This document shows, in pieces, positions 25,579 to 34,520 of a stretch of 60,683 bases of DNA. Origin of the DNA: Hyphococcus sp. (GTDB taxonomy: Bacteria > Pseudomonadota > Alphaproteobacteria > Caulobacterales > Parvularculaceae). Under the pieces are notes generated by a model. It saw nothing but the letters and a program-made list of their open reading frames with translations, did no database searches and had not been told where the DNA came from. The first letter of the stretch is position 1; the number at the start of each line of letters is the position of its first letter. The stretch spans positions 1 to 60,683 of the forward strand of contig BQJG01000010.1 of the NCBI GenBank assembly GCA_021604585.1, read 5' to 3'. The translations under genes were made by a program, and so were the position numbers.

Positions 25579-27824
25579 TGTGTTTGCGCTTGAGTTTGGG
25601 CCAGCAGATTTTTTGTGACACCGCGACCTTTCTTGGCGTTCCCCTTGGTTTGGGTTTCGCCGCGAAAGCGGAACGAATTGAGCACAACGACAAGCGAAGA
25701 TGCGGACATAGCAAGCGCCGCAATCAGCGGTGTAACGAGCCCGAGAAACGCTATTGGGACTGCAATTGCATTATATAGGATAGCGAACGCAATGTTTTGG
25801 CGCAGTAACGTCTTGGCTCGTCTTGCCGTTTGAATCGTCAGCGGAATATTGTTGAGGTCATCATTCAAAAAAACAAAATTCGCTGAATTGCGACCAATGT
25901 CTGTGGCGCTCCCGGGCGCCATGGAAGCGTAGGCTGCGGCAAGTGCGGGCGCGTCGTTAACGCCATCGCCGACCATAAGAAGTTTACGCCCCGATGCAGT
26001 CAATTCTGTAATTCGCTTTACTTTTTCCGCCGGTCGGAGGTTGGCTTCCCATGATGACACGCCAACTCGAGATGCAAATGATGAAACGGCGTATTCCCGG
26101 TCACCAGAAAGCATCAAGATATTGAAATCGCATAGTTTGAGTTTTTGAATGACGGCGCCAGCGGACGGCCGCGCGTCATCTTCAAAATGATACCGGGCTA
26201 CAAGTACGCCATTTTTCGAAAGAACCACACAAGAATTTTCGTCTGCATCTTGCTTCGCCGGCAAAGACGCCGCCCAATCTGGTCGCCCAAGGCGATATGT
26301 GACGCCGTCAATTTCAGCCTCCAAGCCGTTTCCTGGGGTTTCCGCAACTTGACTTGCTTCCAGTCGAATAGGCGGCGATAGTCCGCTTGCTTGCGCTAGC
26401 GCCCGCGAATATGGATGCGCTGAATAGCTTGCAATCGCACTGGCAACATTGAGTGCGCGCAATCCAGCGTCATTTTCGTTAGAAAGTCGCGGCGTTCCCG
26501 TCGTTAACGTGCCGGTTTTGTCGAAAACAATAGTGTCAACATCAGCGAGACGCTCTAATGCAGCGCCGTCTTTAATCATGACGCCGGCTCGAAATAATCG
26601 CTTGGCGGCCATCACCTGCACCATCGGAACGGCGAGTCCTAAGGCGCAGGGACACGTGATAATGAGAACACTGACAGCGACTGCGACAGCGCGGTGCAAA
26701 TCTCCAGCAATGATTATCCAGGAACAAAACGCAATCAGCGCGCCGAGGTGGACGACTGGCGTGTAAAGGTCCGAAATCCGGTCTGCGATTTGCCGATATT
26801 GGTGACGCGCGCCCTCCGCGTTCTCCATCATCCGGATCATGTCGGCGAGAAAAGATTCCTTTTCGCTGGCCGTTGCTCGTGCGGTAATGGGGGCGGTCGT
26901 ATTCAGCGCCCCGGCTGCAACAGGATCGCCCGCCTTCACGAGTTGCGGAGAGCTTTCGCCGTTTATGACAGAGACATCAATGTCTGAGTTTCCATCGACA
27001 ACAACGGCATCAACGGGAAAGCGGCTGCCTGCCGCAACGCGCAACAGCATGCCGGGTTCGATATTGTCGATGCTCAGATATTCCGTCGATCCGTCCTTGT
27101 GAACAACGGTTGCGCCTACTGGTGCTAGTTTTTGCAAAGCTGAGATGGCGCTGTGCGCTCGCGCCCGCATAACGTGATCAAGCGTCCTGCCGATCAGCAG
27201 GAAGAACAGGAGGCTGGTCGCAGCATCGAAATAGACGTGCGGACGCCCTGTCGCGGTGTCGTAGAGGCTCAGGGCGAATGTAAGAAGCACGCCGACAGAA
27301 ATCGGTACGTCCATATTCGTGGAGCGTGCTCTTAACGCCGTCCAGGCTGAAGTAAAGAAAACGCGACCAGAGAAAACCAGAACGGGCAATGCAATCGCCG
27401 CCGACAGCCAATGAAAGAGCACGCGCGCTTCTTCGCCCGCACCCGCCCATACGCCGACAGACAGCATCATGATGTTGCCGGCGCCAAAGCCTGCGACGGC
27501 GAGCGCGCGAATGAGGCGGCGAAGCTCGCTGTCTTCTGTATATTCTTGCGCAGCGCTGAGATGGGCGTCAAAGCCAAGTTTTTTGAGGGCTTCAATCACA
27601 GGCGGCGCGTCGTACGACTTATCCCACGCGACGCGCACCCGCTTGGTCGAAAGATTAACGCGTGCATTGACAACGCCGGGCAACGTCGAAAGTCCTTTCT
27701 CAATTTTGCTTATGCATCCGGCGCACTTCATGCCGGGAACCGAGAGTTCAGATTGCATTTGCCCGTTTTTAAGCGGCCGGCTGGCGAGAATGAATTCGTC
27801 GCTTGTTGGGTTTGCGTAACTCAC
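25575..27824 (-). CDS. ccoI: Cu-transporting P1B-type ATPase for cbb3 assembly
   Basis: The 749 aa protein has an N-terminal heavy-metal domain with CAGC (C34, C37), eight membrane helices with the copper motif CPC (TCPCALG), phosphorylation site DKTGTLT, an HP motif (SAHPYSRA) and the hinge GDGVNDAPAL. This is the CcoI/FixI class, which exports copper to the periplasmic side for delivery to the cbb3 binuclear centre. The start is GTG 27824, overlapping the DUF2189 gene stop by 4 bp. The C-terminal tail is rich in T, K and Q and is longer than usual. Confidence 0.93.
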   Translation of the reverse strand: MSYANPTSDEFILASRPLKNGQMQSELSVPGMKCAGCISKIEKGLSTLPGVVNARVNLSTKRVRVAWDKSYDAPPVIEALKKLGFDAHLSAAQEYTEDSELRRLIRALAVAGFGAGNIMMLSVGVWAGAGEEARVLFHWLSAAIALPVLVFSGRVFFTSAWTALRARSTNMDVPISVGVLLTFALSLYDTATGRPHVYFDAATSLLFFLLIGRTLDHVMRARAHSAISALQKLAPVGATVVHKDGSTEYLSIDNIEPGMLLRVAAGSRFPVDAVVVDGNSDIDVSVINGESSPQLVKAGDPVAAGALNTTAPITARATASEKESFLADMIRMMENAEGARHQYRQIADRISDLYTPVVHLGALIAFCSWIIIAGDLHRAVAVAVSVLIITCPCALGLAVPMVQVMAAKRLFRAGVMIKDGAALERLADVDTIVFDKTGTLTTGTPRLSNENDAGLRALNVASAIASYSAHPYSRALAQASGLSPPIRLEASQVAETPGNGLEAEIDGVTYRLGRPDWAASLPAKQDADENSCVVLSKNGVLVARYHFEDDARPSAGAVIQKLKLCDFNILMLSGDREYAVSSFASRVGVSSWEANLRPAEKVKRITELTASGRKLLMVGDGVNDAPALAAAYASMAPGSATDIGRNSANFVFLNDDLNNIPLTIQTARRAKTLLRQNIAFAILYNAIAVPIAFLGLVTPLIAALAMSASSLVVVLNSFRFRGETQTKGNAKKGRGVTKNLLAQTQAQTQ

Positions 27825-28642
27825 TCGGCTTCATCCGATGTATCGAATAGACGTTTGCCTTGCGTCACTGTTCGATAGGCGTGCCATGCCGCGTGTCCGA
27901 GCGCTGGATAGATGATGATTAGGCCGATCAAGGCCGTTGCGACGCCCACTGTGAATAAAATTGCGACGATGGCGCCCCAGACAAAGGCGACGCCCCTGTT
28001 GGCCCAGGAAAACGCAATGCTTGTACCCATGGCGGTGAAAACATCGATACGCTCGTTCATCAGCATTGGGATAGAAAACGCGCTGATAGCGAACGCAAAG
28101 GCGGCGAACAGGCCACCGGTCACCGTCCCGACAACGAGCAATCCCCAGCCGAGGGGCGTGGCGAGGATGATCTGCACGATTTCCGCCAGTCCCGGGAAGG
28201 GCAGCATACCGAAGAACAATGCATAAAGAAGCACTGCGGCGCGAAGCCATAAGATCAGGACCAGCATCATGATAACGCCGACAAACATAATTTGCCCCGG
28301 CGATCTGGCTTTCACGAAAATCATCGCCGGCAATGAAACAGTTTCGCCAGATTCAAGGCGGCGGCTTTTTTCATAAAGGCCAACGGCAATTGCGGGACCC
28401 ATGACCATAAACCCGGAAAGGGCCGGGAAAATGATATAGTCGGCGCCAATTTTATACAGAACGCCGATGAGCAACCAGGAGATCAGTACAACAACCAAAC
28501 CATAAGCTAGGCTGGCGAGTGGATAGCGGAAAGTATCGGCGAATCCGGCGCCGATCCATTTGAAAGGCGTTGTTAAGGGCAGGTTCAGCCCATGGCTTCG
28601 ACGAGCCGGCGCGGGTTCGGCGTAAGGTATTGAGTCTGTCAT
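27821..28642 (-). CDS. DUF2189 family membrane protein in the cco operon
   Basis: The 273 aa protein has about six membrane helices and the DUF2189 features: WIGAGFADTFRYPLASLAYGL, FPALSGFMVMGPAIAVGLYEKSRRLE and HAAWHAYR near the end. Members are common in proteobacterial cbb3 and cytochrome oxidase clusters, with unknown function. ATG 28642 is preceded by GGAGG; a start seven codons earlier has none. It overlaps the 80-aa gene and ccoI by 4 bp each, so it is translated with the assembly genes and is probably involved in oxidase biogenesis. Confidence 0.85.
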   Translation of the reverse strand: MTDSIPYAEPAPARRSHGLNLPLTTPFKWIGAGFADTFRYPLASLAYGLVVVLISWLLIGVLYKIGADYIIFPALSGFMVMGPAIAVGLYEKSRRLESGETVSLPAMIFVKARSPGQIMFVGVIMMLVLILWLRAAVLLYALFFGMLPFPGLAEIVQIILATPLGWGLLVVGTVTGGLFAAFAFAISAFSIPMLMNERIDVFTAMGTSIAFSWANRGVAFVWGAIVAILFTVGVATALIGLIIIYPALGHAAWHAYRTVTQGKRLFDTSDEAE

Positions 28643-28881
28643 TGCTGCGTTCCCTCCCGCCATGCACAGCTCGATTTTGCCGCTCGATAAGTCCCCGGCT
28701 TATCCGTGGGCCCCTTATGATGGGCAACGCAATTGGGCTGTGAACCGACCGCGACGATCACCAGATGCGCATTAGCGGCGATAACGCCTGCAACGCCCGT
28801 CAGCGCCAGCCCGACCCAGAATATACGCCGACGGAACAATGAACTAATGCGGCGCCCGACATTTTTGCTTTGATCTGTCAT
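28639..28881 (-). CDS. Small membrane protein between ccoP and DUF2189, CcoH-like position
   Basis: The 80 aa protein has a basic N terminus (RRISSLFRRRIF), one membrane helix and ANAHLVIVAVGSQPNCVAHHKGP followed by GTYRAAKSSC. It occupies the place where ccoG and ccoH are found in most cco operons; both are missing here. The helix end (AANAHLVIVAVGSQP) resembles the FixH/CcoH helix, which ends in similar AxNxxL..ASxxPG sequence, but the soluble part is far shorter. I infer a reduced CcoH-like assembly factor. The two cysteines could bind metal. It overlaps both neighbours by 4 bp. Confidence 0.6.
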   Translation of the reverse strand: MTDQSKNVGRRISSLFRRRIFWVGLALTGVAGVIAANAHLVIVAVGSQPNCVAHHKGPTDKPGTYRAAKSSCAWREGTQQ

Positions 28882-29762
28882 TGCGGGGCCTCGCGCGTGA
28901 GCTCGCGAATATATAGCGTTAGCACTTTGCGATCAGCGATACTCAATCTCTCGTCCCAGTTTGGCATTACGCCCTGACGGCCGTTGCGCAGCGTTTCTTC
29001 AATTGATGCTGTATCACCGCCATAGATCCAGAAATCGTCGGTGAGGTTTGGCGCGCCAACCGATTGCATACCGCGCCCGTCGGGTCCATGACAGCTGACG
29101 CAATGCTGTCCGAACACTTCAGCGCCAAGCGGCAGCACCTCGGCATCTGTTGGTTCCTGCTCGTCATCCGAGGATAGCGATAATACAAATTTCGCAACCG
29201 CGCGGCGCTGCTCTAGCGTAAGAATGCCATCGCGCCCATAGGCCATCATTTGACTGATGCGTGCTTCATCATGTCCTGAATTAACGCCGACACGGAGCGT
29301 TTCCATGATTGTTTCGGGATCGCCGCCCCACAACCATTGATCGTCAACAAGATTTGGGAAGCCGCCGCCGCCTTGGCCGTCCGGGCCGTGGCACATGGCG
29401 CAATTATCTTCAAACAGTCGCGCTCCATGATCTCGCACGGTCGCCATCAGCGCGGAATTGCGGGAAATATCGTCGAAAGGCAGATTTTCGATATTGGCGC
29501 GCCACTGCGCGGTTTTTATTGCCGATTTTTTCAATGAATGTTCAAGGGTTGTGCGTTGATCTATGCCGAGAATGCCTTTTGTATAACCATTCAAACCCGG
29601 CCAGGCAGGGGCCAGTAGCCAGATAATGACGGATGACAAAAATGTCAGTGCGAGGAACAGCAATACGAGCTTGGGGACCGGCGTGTTCAACTCGATGATG
29701 CCGTTCCATTCATGACCCGTCGTCATGCGGCCCGTATAAGGATCGCGTACCGGCTTGCCCAT
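28878..29762 (-). CDS. ccoP: Cytochrome cbb3 oxidase, dihaem subunit
   Basis: The 294 aa protein has an N-terminal cytoplasmic arm (GHEWNGIIELNTPVPKLVL), one membrane helix and two periplasmic cytochrome c domains with haem motifs CAMCH and CVSCH. It takes electrons from soluble cytochromes and passes them to CcoO. Length and layout fit CcoP; there is only one clear membrane helix because the second N-terminal helix of some CcoP proteins is lost. Its ATG overlaps the ccoQ stop (TAATG). Confidence 0.95.
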   Translation of the reverse strand: MGKPVRDPYTGRMTTGHEWNGIIELNTPVPKLVLLFLALTFLSSVIIWLLAPAWPGLNGYTKGILGIDQRTTLEHSLKKSAIKTAQWRANIENLPFDDISRNSALMATVRDHGARLFEDNCAMCHGPDGQGGGGFPNLVDDQWLWGGDPETIMETLRVGVNSGHDEARISQMMAYGRDGILTLEQRRAVAKFVLSLSSDDEQEPTDAEVLPLGAEVFGQHCVSCHGPDGRGMQSVGAPNLTDDFWIYGGDTASIEETLRNGRQGVMPNWDERLSIADRKVLTLYIRELTREAPQ

Positions 29763-29923
29763 TAGTCTTCATCCTCTTCGAGAATGCTGTTCGCCGCGTG
29801 ATCGAATTTGGACTGGTTAGCAGGCCACAAGGCGTATATGAGGGCGCCCAAAAAGACGATCATCATGTAAATGAGGCCGTAGGTTTTCGCGAACGCCGTC
29901 AATGTTTCATGATCGATAGTCAT
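29762..29923 (-). CDS. ccoQ: Cytochrome cbb3 oxidase, small subunit CcoQ
   Basis: The 53 aa protein (MTIDHETLTAFAKTYGLIYM...) has a single membrane helix ending LIYALWPANQSKFDHAAN and an acidic tail LEEDED, the CcoQ/FixQ form. It stabilises the complex. It starts at ATG 29923, overlapping the ccoO stop by 4 bp. Confidence 0.92.
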   Translation of the reverse strand: MTIDHETLTAFAKTYGLIYMMIVFLGALIYALWPANQSKFDHAANSILEEDED

Positions 29924-30675
29924 TCGCCGCTCCCTTCGTCCGGAATTGTCTTTGTTGCTGCGTTATTTTTTGAAGCGGCCTCCGAAAGCGTGCCGATCGA
30001 TTGTAGATAGGCGACTAGCGCGTCCATTTCTGTCAGTTTTCGGCGATCACCGTCAAAATAACGGGCGTTGGCGTCAAAACCGTACCGTTCAAAGAATCCA
30101 TCCGCCGCTCCTGAATCTGGATTGGCCTGACCATAGGCGTCCTTGTCAGCATTTGCGACCATATCTGCGGTATAGGGCACGCCGACTTTTTTCTGGGCGC
30201 GCAAATGGAGAGACATGTCGCTGACGTCGAGATCGTTTCGGGCGAGCCAGCGATAAGACGGCATCACCGATTGCGGAACAACTGCTCGCGGGTCGAGCAG
30301 ATGGGCCACATGCCATTGGTCGGAGTATTTTCCACCAAGCCTCGCAAGATCGGGCCCGGTGCGTTTCGAACCCCAAAGCATGGGGTGATCATATTGCGAC
30401 TCAACCGCCAGCGAATAGGGACCATACCGTTCGACTTCATCTTGAAGCGTTCTGATCATTTGCGAATGGCAGGCGTAGCATCCTTCACGAATGTATATAT
30501 TGCGCCCGGCAAGCTCCAGCGGCGTATAAACCCGCATATCGGGATCTTCTTCGACGGTTTCATCGATTGTGAAAAGCGGGGCGATCTCGATCAACCCGCC
30601 AATAGATGCGACAATAATGATGCCGATTGCGAATCCGATGGCCGAGCGTTCGAGTTTTGCATGTTTGCCTAGCAT
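29920..30675 (-). CDS. ccoO: Cytochrome cbb3 oxidase, monohaem subunit
   Basis: The 251 aa protein has one N-terminal membrane anchor (IGFAIGIIIVASIGGLIEIAPLF) and a mono-haem cytochrome c domain with CYACHSQMIR and, further on, SVMPSYRWLA for the haem's methionine ligand. CcoO relays electrons from CcoP to the CcoN active site. ATG 30675 follows GAGGATGTG. It begins 8 bp after ccoN. Confidence 0.95.
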   Translation of the reverse strand: MLGKHAKLERSAIGFAIGIIIVASIGGLIEIAPLFTIDETVEEDPDMRVYTPLELAGRNIYIREGCYACHSQMIRTLQDEVERYGPYSLAVESQYDHPMLWGSKRTGPDLARLGGKYSDQWHVAHLLDPRAVVPQSVMPSYRWLARNDLDVSDMSLHLRAQKKVGVPYTADMVANADKDAYGQANPDSGAADGFFERYGFDANARYFDGDRRKLTEMDALVAYLQSIGTLSEAASKNNAATKTIPDEGSGE

Positions 30676-30683
30676 CACATCCT

Positions 30684-32342
30684 CTATTCCGCAGCTTGCG
30701 CCGCCGCAGAAGGTCGCCCGCGCGCGGGCAAGGGCGGTTTATCGGGGGTATATTCCGTGACGCTGGGCAGTTTCGCGGTTTTCCAGACGTTGTATGCACA
30801 TACAATCGCGCCAGCGAGGAACATAAGACCGCCGATGGCTCGGGCAACGTAGTAAGGTTTCATAGCGGCGACAGAGTCGATGAATGAATATGCAAGCGTG
30901 CCATCCGAATTGTACGCGCGCCACATTAGCCCTTGAATGATGCCGGAATTCCACATCGCAAAGACGTAGATCATGGTTCCGACCAGCGCGAGCCAGAAAT
31001 GCACTTCAATAAGCGTGTTGGAATACATGCGTTCCTTACGCCAAATCCATGGCGTCAAGGTATAGATCGATCCGAAGGTAATCATCGCCACCCAGCCGAG
31101 CGCCCCCGAGTGCACATGGCCGACAGTCCAGTCAGTATAATGTGAGAGCGAATTCACCGGACGGATCGCCATGAACGATCCTTCAAAGGTGGACAGTCCA
31201 TAAAAAACGGCGGCGACCATCATGAAACGCAACGTCGCATCATCGCGAACCTTGCCCCAAGCCCCATTCAACGTCAGCAACGCATTGCCGGCGGACGCCC
31301 AGGACGGCACCAATAACATTATGGAAAATGTCATGCCCAGCGTTTGCACCCAATGCGGCAACGCCGTGTAATGTAGATGGTGCGAACCCGCCCACATATA
31401 GAGAAAAACGATTCCCCAAAAACTGATGATTGAGAGCCGGTACGAAAATATCGGGCGACCGGCCCGTTTCGGTAAATAGTAATACATCATACCGAGGAAC
31501 CCGGTAGTGAGAAAAAACGCCACGGCGTTGTGTCCATACCACCACTGAATCATGGCGTCCTGCACGCCGGAAAACAGCGAATAGCTTTTTGCATGGCCTA
31601 GCGAAATCGGGATGGCGAGGTTGTTGAGAATATGCAGCATCGCCACAACGATGATGAAAGACATGTAGTACCAGTTCGCCACGTAAATGTGAGGTTCCTC
31701 ACGCCGTGCCAGCGTGCGCAGATACAATACTAAATAGACGACCCATATTACGGTCAGGAAAATATCGGCATACCACTCCGGTTCAGCGTATTCCTTCGAC
31801 GCCGTAATTCCCATTAGGTATCCCGTCGCGGCCATTAGACAGAACAAATTGAACCCCACGACAACGACCCATGGGCTGATATTGTCGGCAAGGCGCGCGC
31901 GTGATGTGCGCTGCATGACGTGAAACGATGTTGCAATGAGCGCGTTGCCGCCAAAGCCGAAAATTACGCCGGATGTATGCACTGGGCGCAACCGCCCGAA
32001 GCTCGCCCAGCCCGCATCAAAAGTTGCATCCGGAAAAACCAGAAGCCAGGCAACCCAATCGCCGACAAGCATGCCGATAACCGCCCACACAAGCGCAAGC
32101 GCCAGCCCGACCTTAATTGGGTCGTCATAGTATTTTCCTCTATTATCGAGGTCTGGTTCCGGTTCGTAATAATCTTTGATAAGCAAAAACGTCAGCGCCA
32201 TTCCAGCTATGGCGAGCAATGCGCCATGATAGCCGAGAAGGTCGTTGCGTCCGATCAGACCCAATGTAAGTCCGCTCAGGATCAGTGCTACTGTTAGAAA
32301 GAGTGCGGTTTCACGTTCTGCTTTTGTGAGCTGTGAAATCAT
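30684..32342 (-). CDS. ccoN: Cytochrome cbb3 oxidase catalytic subunit
   Basis: The 552 aa subunit has twelve or more membrane helices and the haem-copper oxidase histidines in SGVIFGFGGNALIATSFHVMQRT, WYGHNAVAFFLTTGFLGMMYYYLP and DWTVGHVHSGALGW. The GHNAVAFFLT and YYYLPKRAGRPI pieces are typical of the C-family. It reduces O2 with very high affinity and pumps protons. I chose ATG 32342 with GAGG upstream; 17 further codons to 32393 add no homology. No FNR box stands before the gene. Confidence 0.95.
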   Translation of the reverse strand: MISQLTKAERETALFLTVALILSGLTLGLIGRNDLLGYHGALLAIAGMALTFLLIKDYYEPEPDLDNRGKYYDDPIKVGLALALVWAVIGMLVGDWVAWLLVFPDATFDAGWASFGRLRPVHTSGVIFGFGGNALIATSFHVMQRTSRARLADNISPWVVVVGFNLFCLMAATGYLMGITASKEYAEPEWYADIFLTVIWVVYLVLYLRTLARREEPHIYVANWYYMSFIIVVAMLHILNNLAIPISLGHAKSYSLFSGVQDAMIQWWYGHNAVAFFLTTGFLGMMYYYLPKRAGRPIFSYRLSIISFWGIVFLYMWAGSHHLHYTALPHWVQTLGMTFSIMLLVPSWASAGNALLTLNGAWGKVRDDATLRFMMVAAVFYGLSTFEGSFMAIRPVNSLSHYTDWTVGHVHSGALGWVAMITFGSIYTLTPWIWRKERMYSNTLIEVHFWLALVGTMIYVFAMWNSGIIQGLMWRAYNSDGTLAYSFIDSVAAMKPYYVARAIGGLMFLAGAIVCAYNVWKTAKLPSVTEYTPDKPPLPARGRPSAAAQAAE

Positions 32343-32723
32343 GGGGTGTTGCCTCGAAACGGCGCATGAGAAATCGTACTCGAAAGATGACAATTCTTAT
32401 TGTTATATGTTGAATACTTGTTTCGCAAGTCGTAGCGGCGTCTGAAAGTCAGTCACGCCGCCCCAGAGAATCCCCACCACAAATGCTAAGTAATTGGATC
32501 GCCGCTCTTCGCCTAAGACACCGTGCCAGAGATGCTCGCTTCTGCATGACACAAAGTAAGGCGCCCAGGATAGGTGCGCCTTATTAGAAGATGAGCTCTA
32601 CTATGTCGCACCTGGGCCTACGCCGCCGCGCTGTCGCATCATGCGATCGAATTACGGCGTGATCGAACCCGCCGCGTCGCACCGCAGCGAAATGATCGGT
32701 TCAGTATGTTTCAAGGTGGAATT
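32343..32723. other. Intergenic region between ccoN and yggS
   Basis: The cco promoter must lie here. At 32390-32403 ACAAT-TCTT-ATTGT is a small palindrome that is not an FNR box. At 32557-32583 TAAGGCGC and GCGCCTTA form an 8-bp stem with an 11-nt loop, a possible terminator for the yggS side. I see no gene. Confidence 0.5.
32557..32583 (-). terminator. Possible hairpin terminator
   Basis: TAAGGCGC (32557-32564) pairs with GCGCCTTA (32576-32583) around an 11-nt loop. It lies after the end of yggS in the minus direction, but no strong T-run follows, so it may be only a processing hairpin. Confidence 0.35.
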
Positions 32724-33503
32724 TTACCGCGATGAAGTCGGCGAATTGTCCGGCCAGTAATGGCTGTCCGGCACTAATCGCGGGCCAAATATCGCCTGAC
32801 CAACGCGCAAAAGCGTCGCACCTTCCTCGACAGCGATCTCAAAATCGCTCGACATTCCCATCGACAAGCCATCAAAACTCATCCCGTGCGGCGCGCGGTT
32901 GCGCAGCATATTTTGCAGAACGCTCATCAACCGGAAGCAGCCGCGCACGCGGGATTCATCGGCGGAGAACACGGCCAGCGTCATTAATCCCTTGACGCGC
33001 AACCGGTTGAATGCAGGAAGCTCCCGAACAAAGGGCAGGATATTGGTCGGGTCGAGGCCGTATTTGCTCGCTTCGCCCGAACTGTTCACTTGTACATAGA
33101 CATCAAGCGTGCGGTCCTCGATCTTCAGACGGCGCTGCAGCGCTTCTGCGAGCTTAAGGCTACCCAACGCCTGAAACTCATCGGCAAATTGAGCGGCGTA
33201 TTTCACTTTGTTGGTCTGCAACCGGCCGATGAGCGACCAACGCGCCTTTAAATCAGCGAGCCGTTCCGTTTTGCCCCGCATCTCCTGAAGCCTGTTCTCA
33301 CCAAACGACTGGCAACCGGCAGCGTGGGCGAACCGGATACGCGCGTCGTTGACCGTTTTACTGACCGGGAGCAGTTCGACGTCTTCAGGATTACGACCGA
33401 CACGTGCGCAGGCAGCAGTTATGCGCGCTCGCACAGTACTGATATTGAGCTCGATATCGGTTTTTGAATTTCCTTCGGGAAACCCACTCAACGTTGCGTT
33501 CAT
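32724..33503 (-). CDS. yggS: YggS/PROSC family PLP homeostasis protein
   Basis: The 259 aa single-domain TIM-barrel protein binds PLP through the lysine of ELLPVSKTV. Other conserved pieces are SFGENRLQEM, WSLIGRLQTNKVKY, VYVQVNSSGEASKYGL and LSMGMSSDFEIAVEEGATLLRVG. Family members balance PLP vitamers and amino acid pools without catalysing a reaction of their own. The first 20 residues extend beyond the usual start. It follows the redoxin gene by 15 bp. Confidence 0.9.
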   Translation of the reverse strand: MNATLSGFPEGNSKTDIELNISTVRARITAACARVGRNPEDVELLPVSKTVNDARIRFAHAAGCQSFGENRLQEMRGKTERLADLKARWSLIGRLQTNKVKYAAQFADEFQALGSLKLAEALQRRLKIEDRTLDVYVQVNSSGEASKYGLDPTNILPFVRELPAFNRLRVKGLMTLAVFSADESRVRGCFRLMSVLQNMLRNRAPHGMSFDGLSMGMSSDFEIAVEEGATLLRVGQAIFGPRLVPDSHYWPDNSPTSSR

Positions 33504-33518
33504 CTAGTCATCAAAGCG

Positions 33519-34073
33519 TTACAGTGAACATCCATGTTTGTCGCATTCGCCCAATTTTTTCGTATGTTTTTTTTCGGCTGGCGAATCCGTAAAAACGTCG
33601 GTCTCGCGCATCAATGCCATGATTTCGGCGCCGAGCGTCAAATCCTGTTCCATGCCGAATTTCTGCTTCCGGAGATAACCGTTGCAATCAATCAAAATTA
33701 AGGTCGGCGTGCCCTGCATTTGGTATGCCGCCATCGTTTTCGGAATTCCGCCGGCGGCCGACGGGGCGTCGATTGCGACCGGAAAGGATATTTTGTATTC
33801 GTGGAGAAAAGCCTTGAGCGCTGCATTCGTTCCTTGCGCTTCGCAGTGTTCAAAGACCGTGTGCAGCCCGATAACCTGAACATCGTCATGCTTGAAAGTT
33901 TGATGAACTCGCATCGCCTGCGGCAGCCCATGGGAGACGCAACCCGGACACAGCATCTGGAAGGCTTCGATGAGGACGACCCTGCCTCGCAGGTCGACCA
34001 GAGAAAGCGATTGCTCTGAGTTGAGCCATTCCGTGACAGCGAGCGCCGGCGCTTTTTTCATGGTGGAATCCAT
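33519..34073 (-). CDS. TlpA-like thioredoxin/redoxin protein
   Basis: The 184 aa protein has a thioredoxin fold with the redox motif CPGC (C42, C45) after VVLIEAFQML and the cis-proline region GTPTLILIDCNGYLRK. The C terminus carries an unusual second cysteine pair in GECDKHGCSL. There is no obvious signal peptide, so it looks cytoplasmic. ATG 34073 with AAAGGACAG upstream is the best start. It follows a small glutaredoxin-like gene after 109 bp, and yggS lies 15 bp downstream. Confidence 0.78.
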   Translation of the reverse strand: MDSTMKKAPALAVTEWLNSEQSLSLVDLRGRVVLIEAFQMLCPGCVSHGLPQAMRVHQTFKHDDVQVIGLHTVFEHCEAQGTNAALKAFLHEYKISFPVAIDAPSAAGGIPKTMAAYQMQGTPTLILIDCNGYLRKQKFGMEQDLTLGAEIMALMRETDVFTDSPAEKKHTKKLGECDKHGCSL

Positions 34074-34182
34074 AAACTGTCCTTTGAACTGCGTGGCTAG
34101 CGCCGACCGAGAGGTCTGTTCATGCAATTGGGGAAGAGAACATTGCAAATTGCAGCATGCGGACGGCGCCCGCGCGGATGCC

Positions 34183-34419
34183 CTACTTCAGTTCGGCGAG
34201 GCTCGCGCCAAAATTGATGTGATAAGGCTGACCGCTGATGACCAAGGCTGGAACAGATTTGACACCGGCTTTTTCCGCCTCGGCGACGCGTGAGGGCGCC
34301 TCTCCCAGATGAACGACCTCGATGTCGAATTTCGATTTGTCGAGGTTTTCGGCAAATTGCTGTTCCGCATCGACGCACACGCCGCAGCCCGCGTGGTAAA
34401 ATACAGCTTTCTCAGCCAT
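34183..34419 (-). CDS. Small thioredoxin-fold protein with CGVC (copy 1)
   Basis: The 78 aa protein MAEKAVFYHAGCGVCVDAEQ... has a glutaredoxin-like fold with C12/C15 and the C-terminal VPALVISGQPYHINFGASLAEL. A close relative is encoded at 51636-51872. It starts at ATG 34419 with AAAGGA upstream. A perfect palindrome (34441-34455) stands in its promoter opposite the divergent MarR gene, so thiol-responsive control is likely. Confidence 0.75.
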   Translation of the reverse strand: MAEKAVFYHAGCGVCVDAEQQFAENLDKSKFDIEVVHLGEAPSRVAEAEKAGVKSVPALVISGQPYHINFGASLAELK

Positions 34420-34440
34420 GTCAGGGTCCTTTTCGTTAAA

Positions 34441-34455
34441 GTATCGACTCGATAC
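34441..34455. promoter_or_regulatory. MarR operator candidate, palindrome GTATCGA-C-TCGATAC
   Basis: This is a perfect 7-1-7 palindrome 21 bp upstream of the small thioredoxin-fold gene and facing the divergent MarR gene. Its left part AGTATCGACT recurs inverted (AGTCGATACT, 34503-34512), next to the MarR start. Confidence 0.6.
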
Positions 34456-34502
34456 CAATAGATAGATAACCGATCCGTACTGCGCTTGCAAGGGTAGTGT
34501 TT

Positions 34503-34512
34503 AGTCGATACT
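34503..34512. promoter_or_regulatory. Second MarR half-site AGTCGATACT
   Basis: The 10 bp are the reverse complement of AGTATCGACT from the first palindrome. It sits just before ATG 34521, which argues for that start and for autoregulation of the regulator. Confidence 0.45.
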
Positions 34513-34520
34513 ATTTTGTG

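Noticed and set aside
32390..32403. ACAAT-TCTT-ATTGT as an FNR/FixK box for ccoN
   Set aside because: It has the 5-4-5 layout but not the TTGAT/ATCAA bases; it may be chance in AT-rich promoter sequence.
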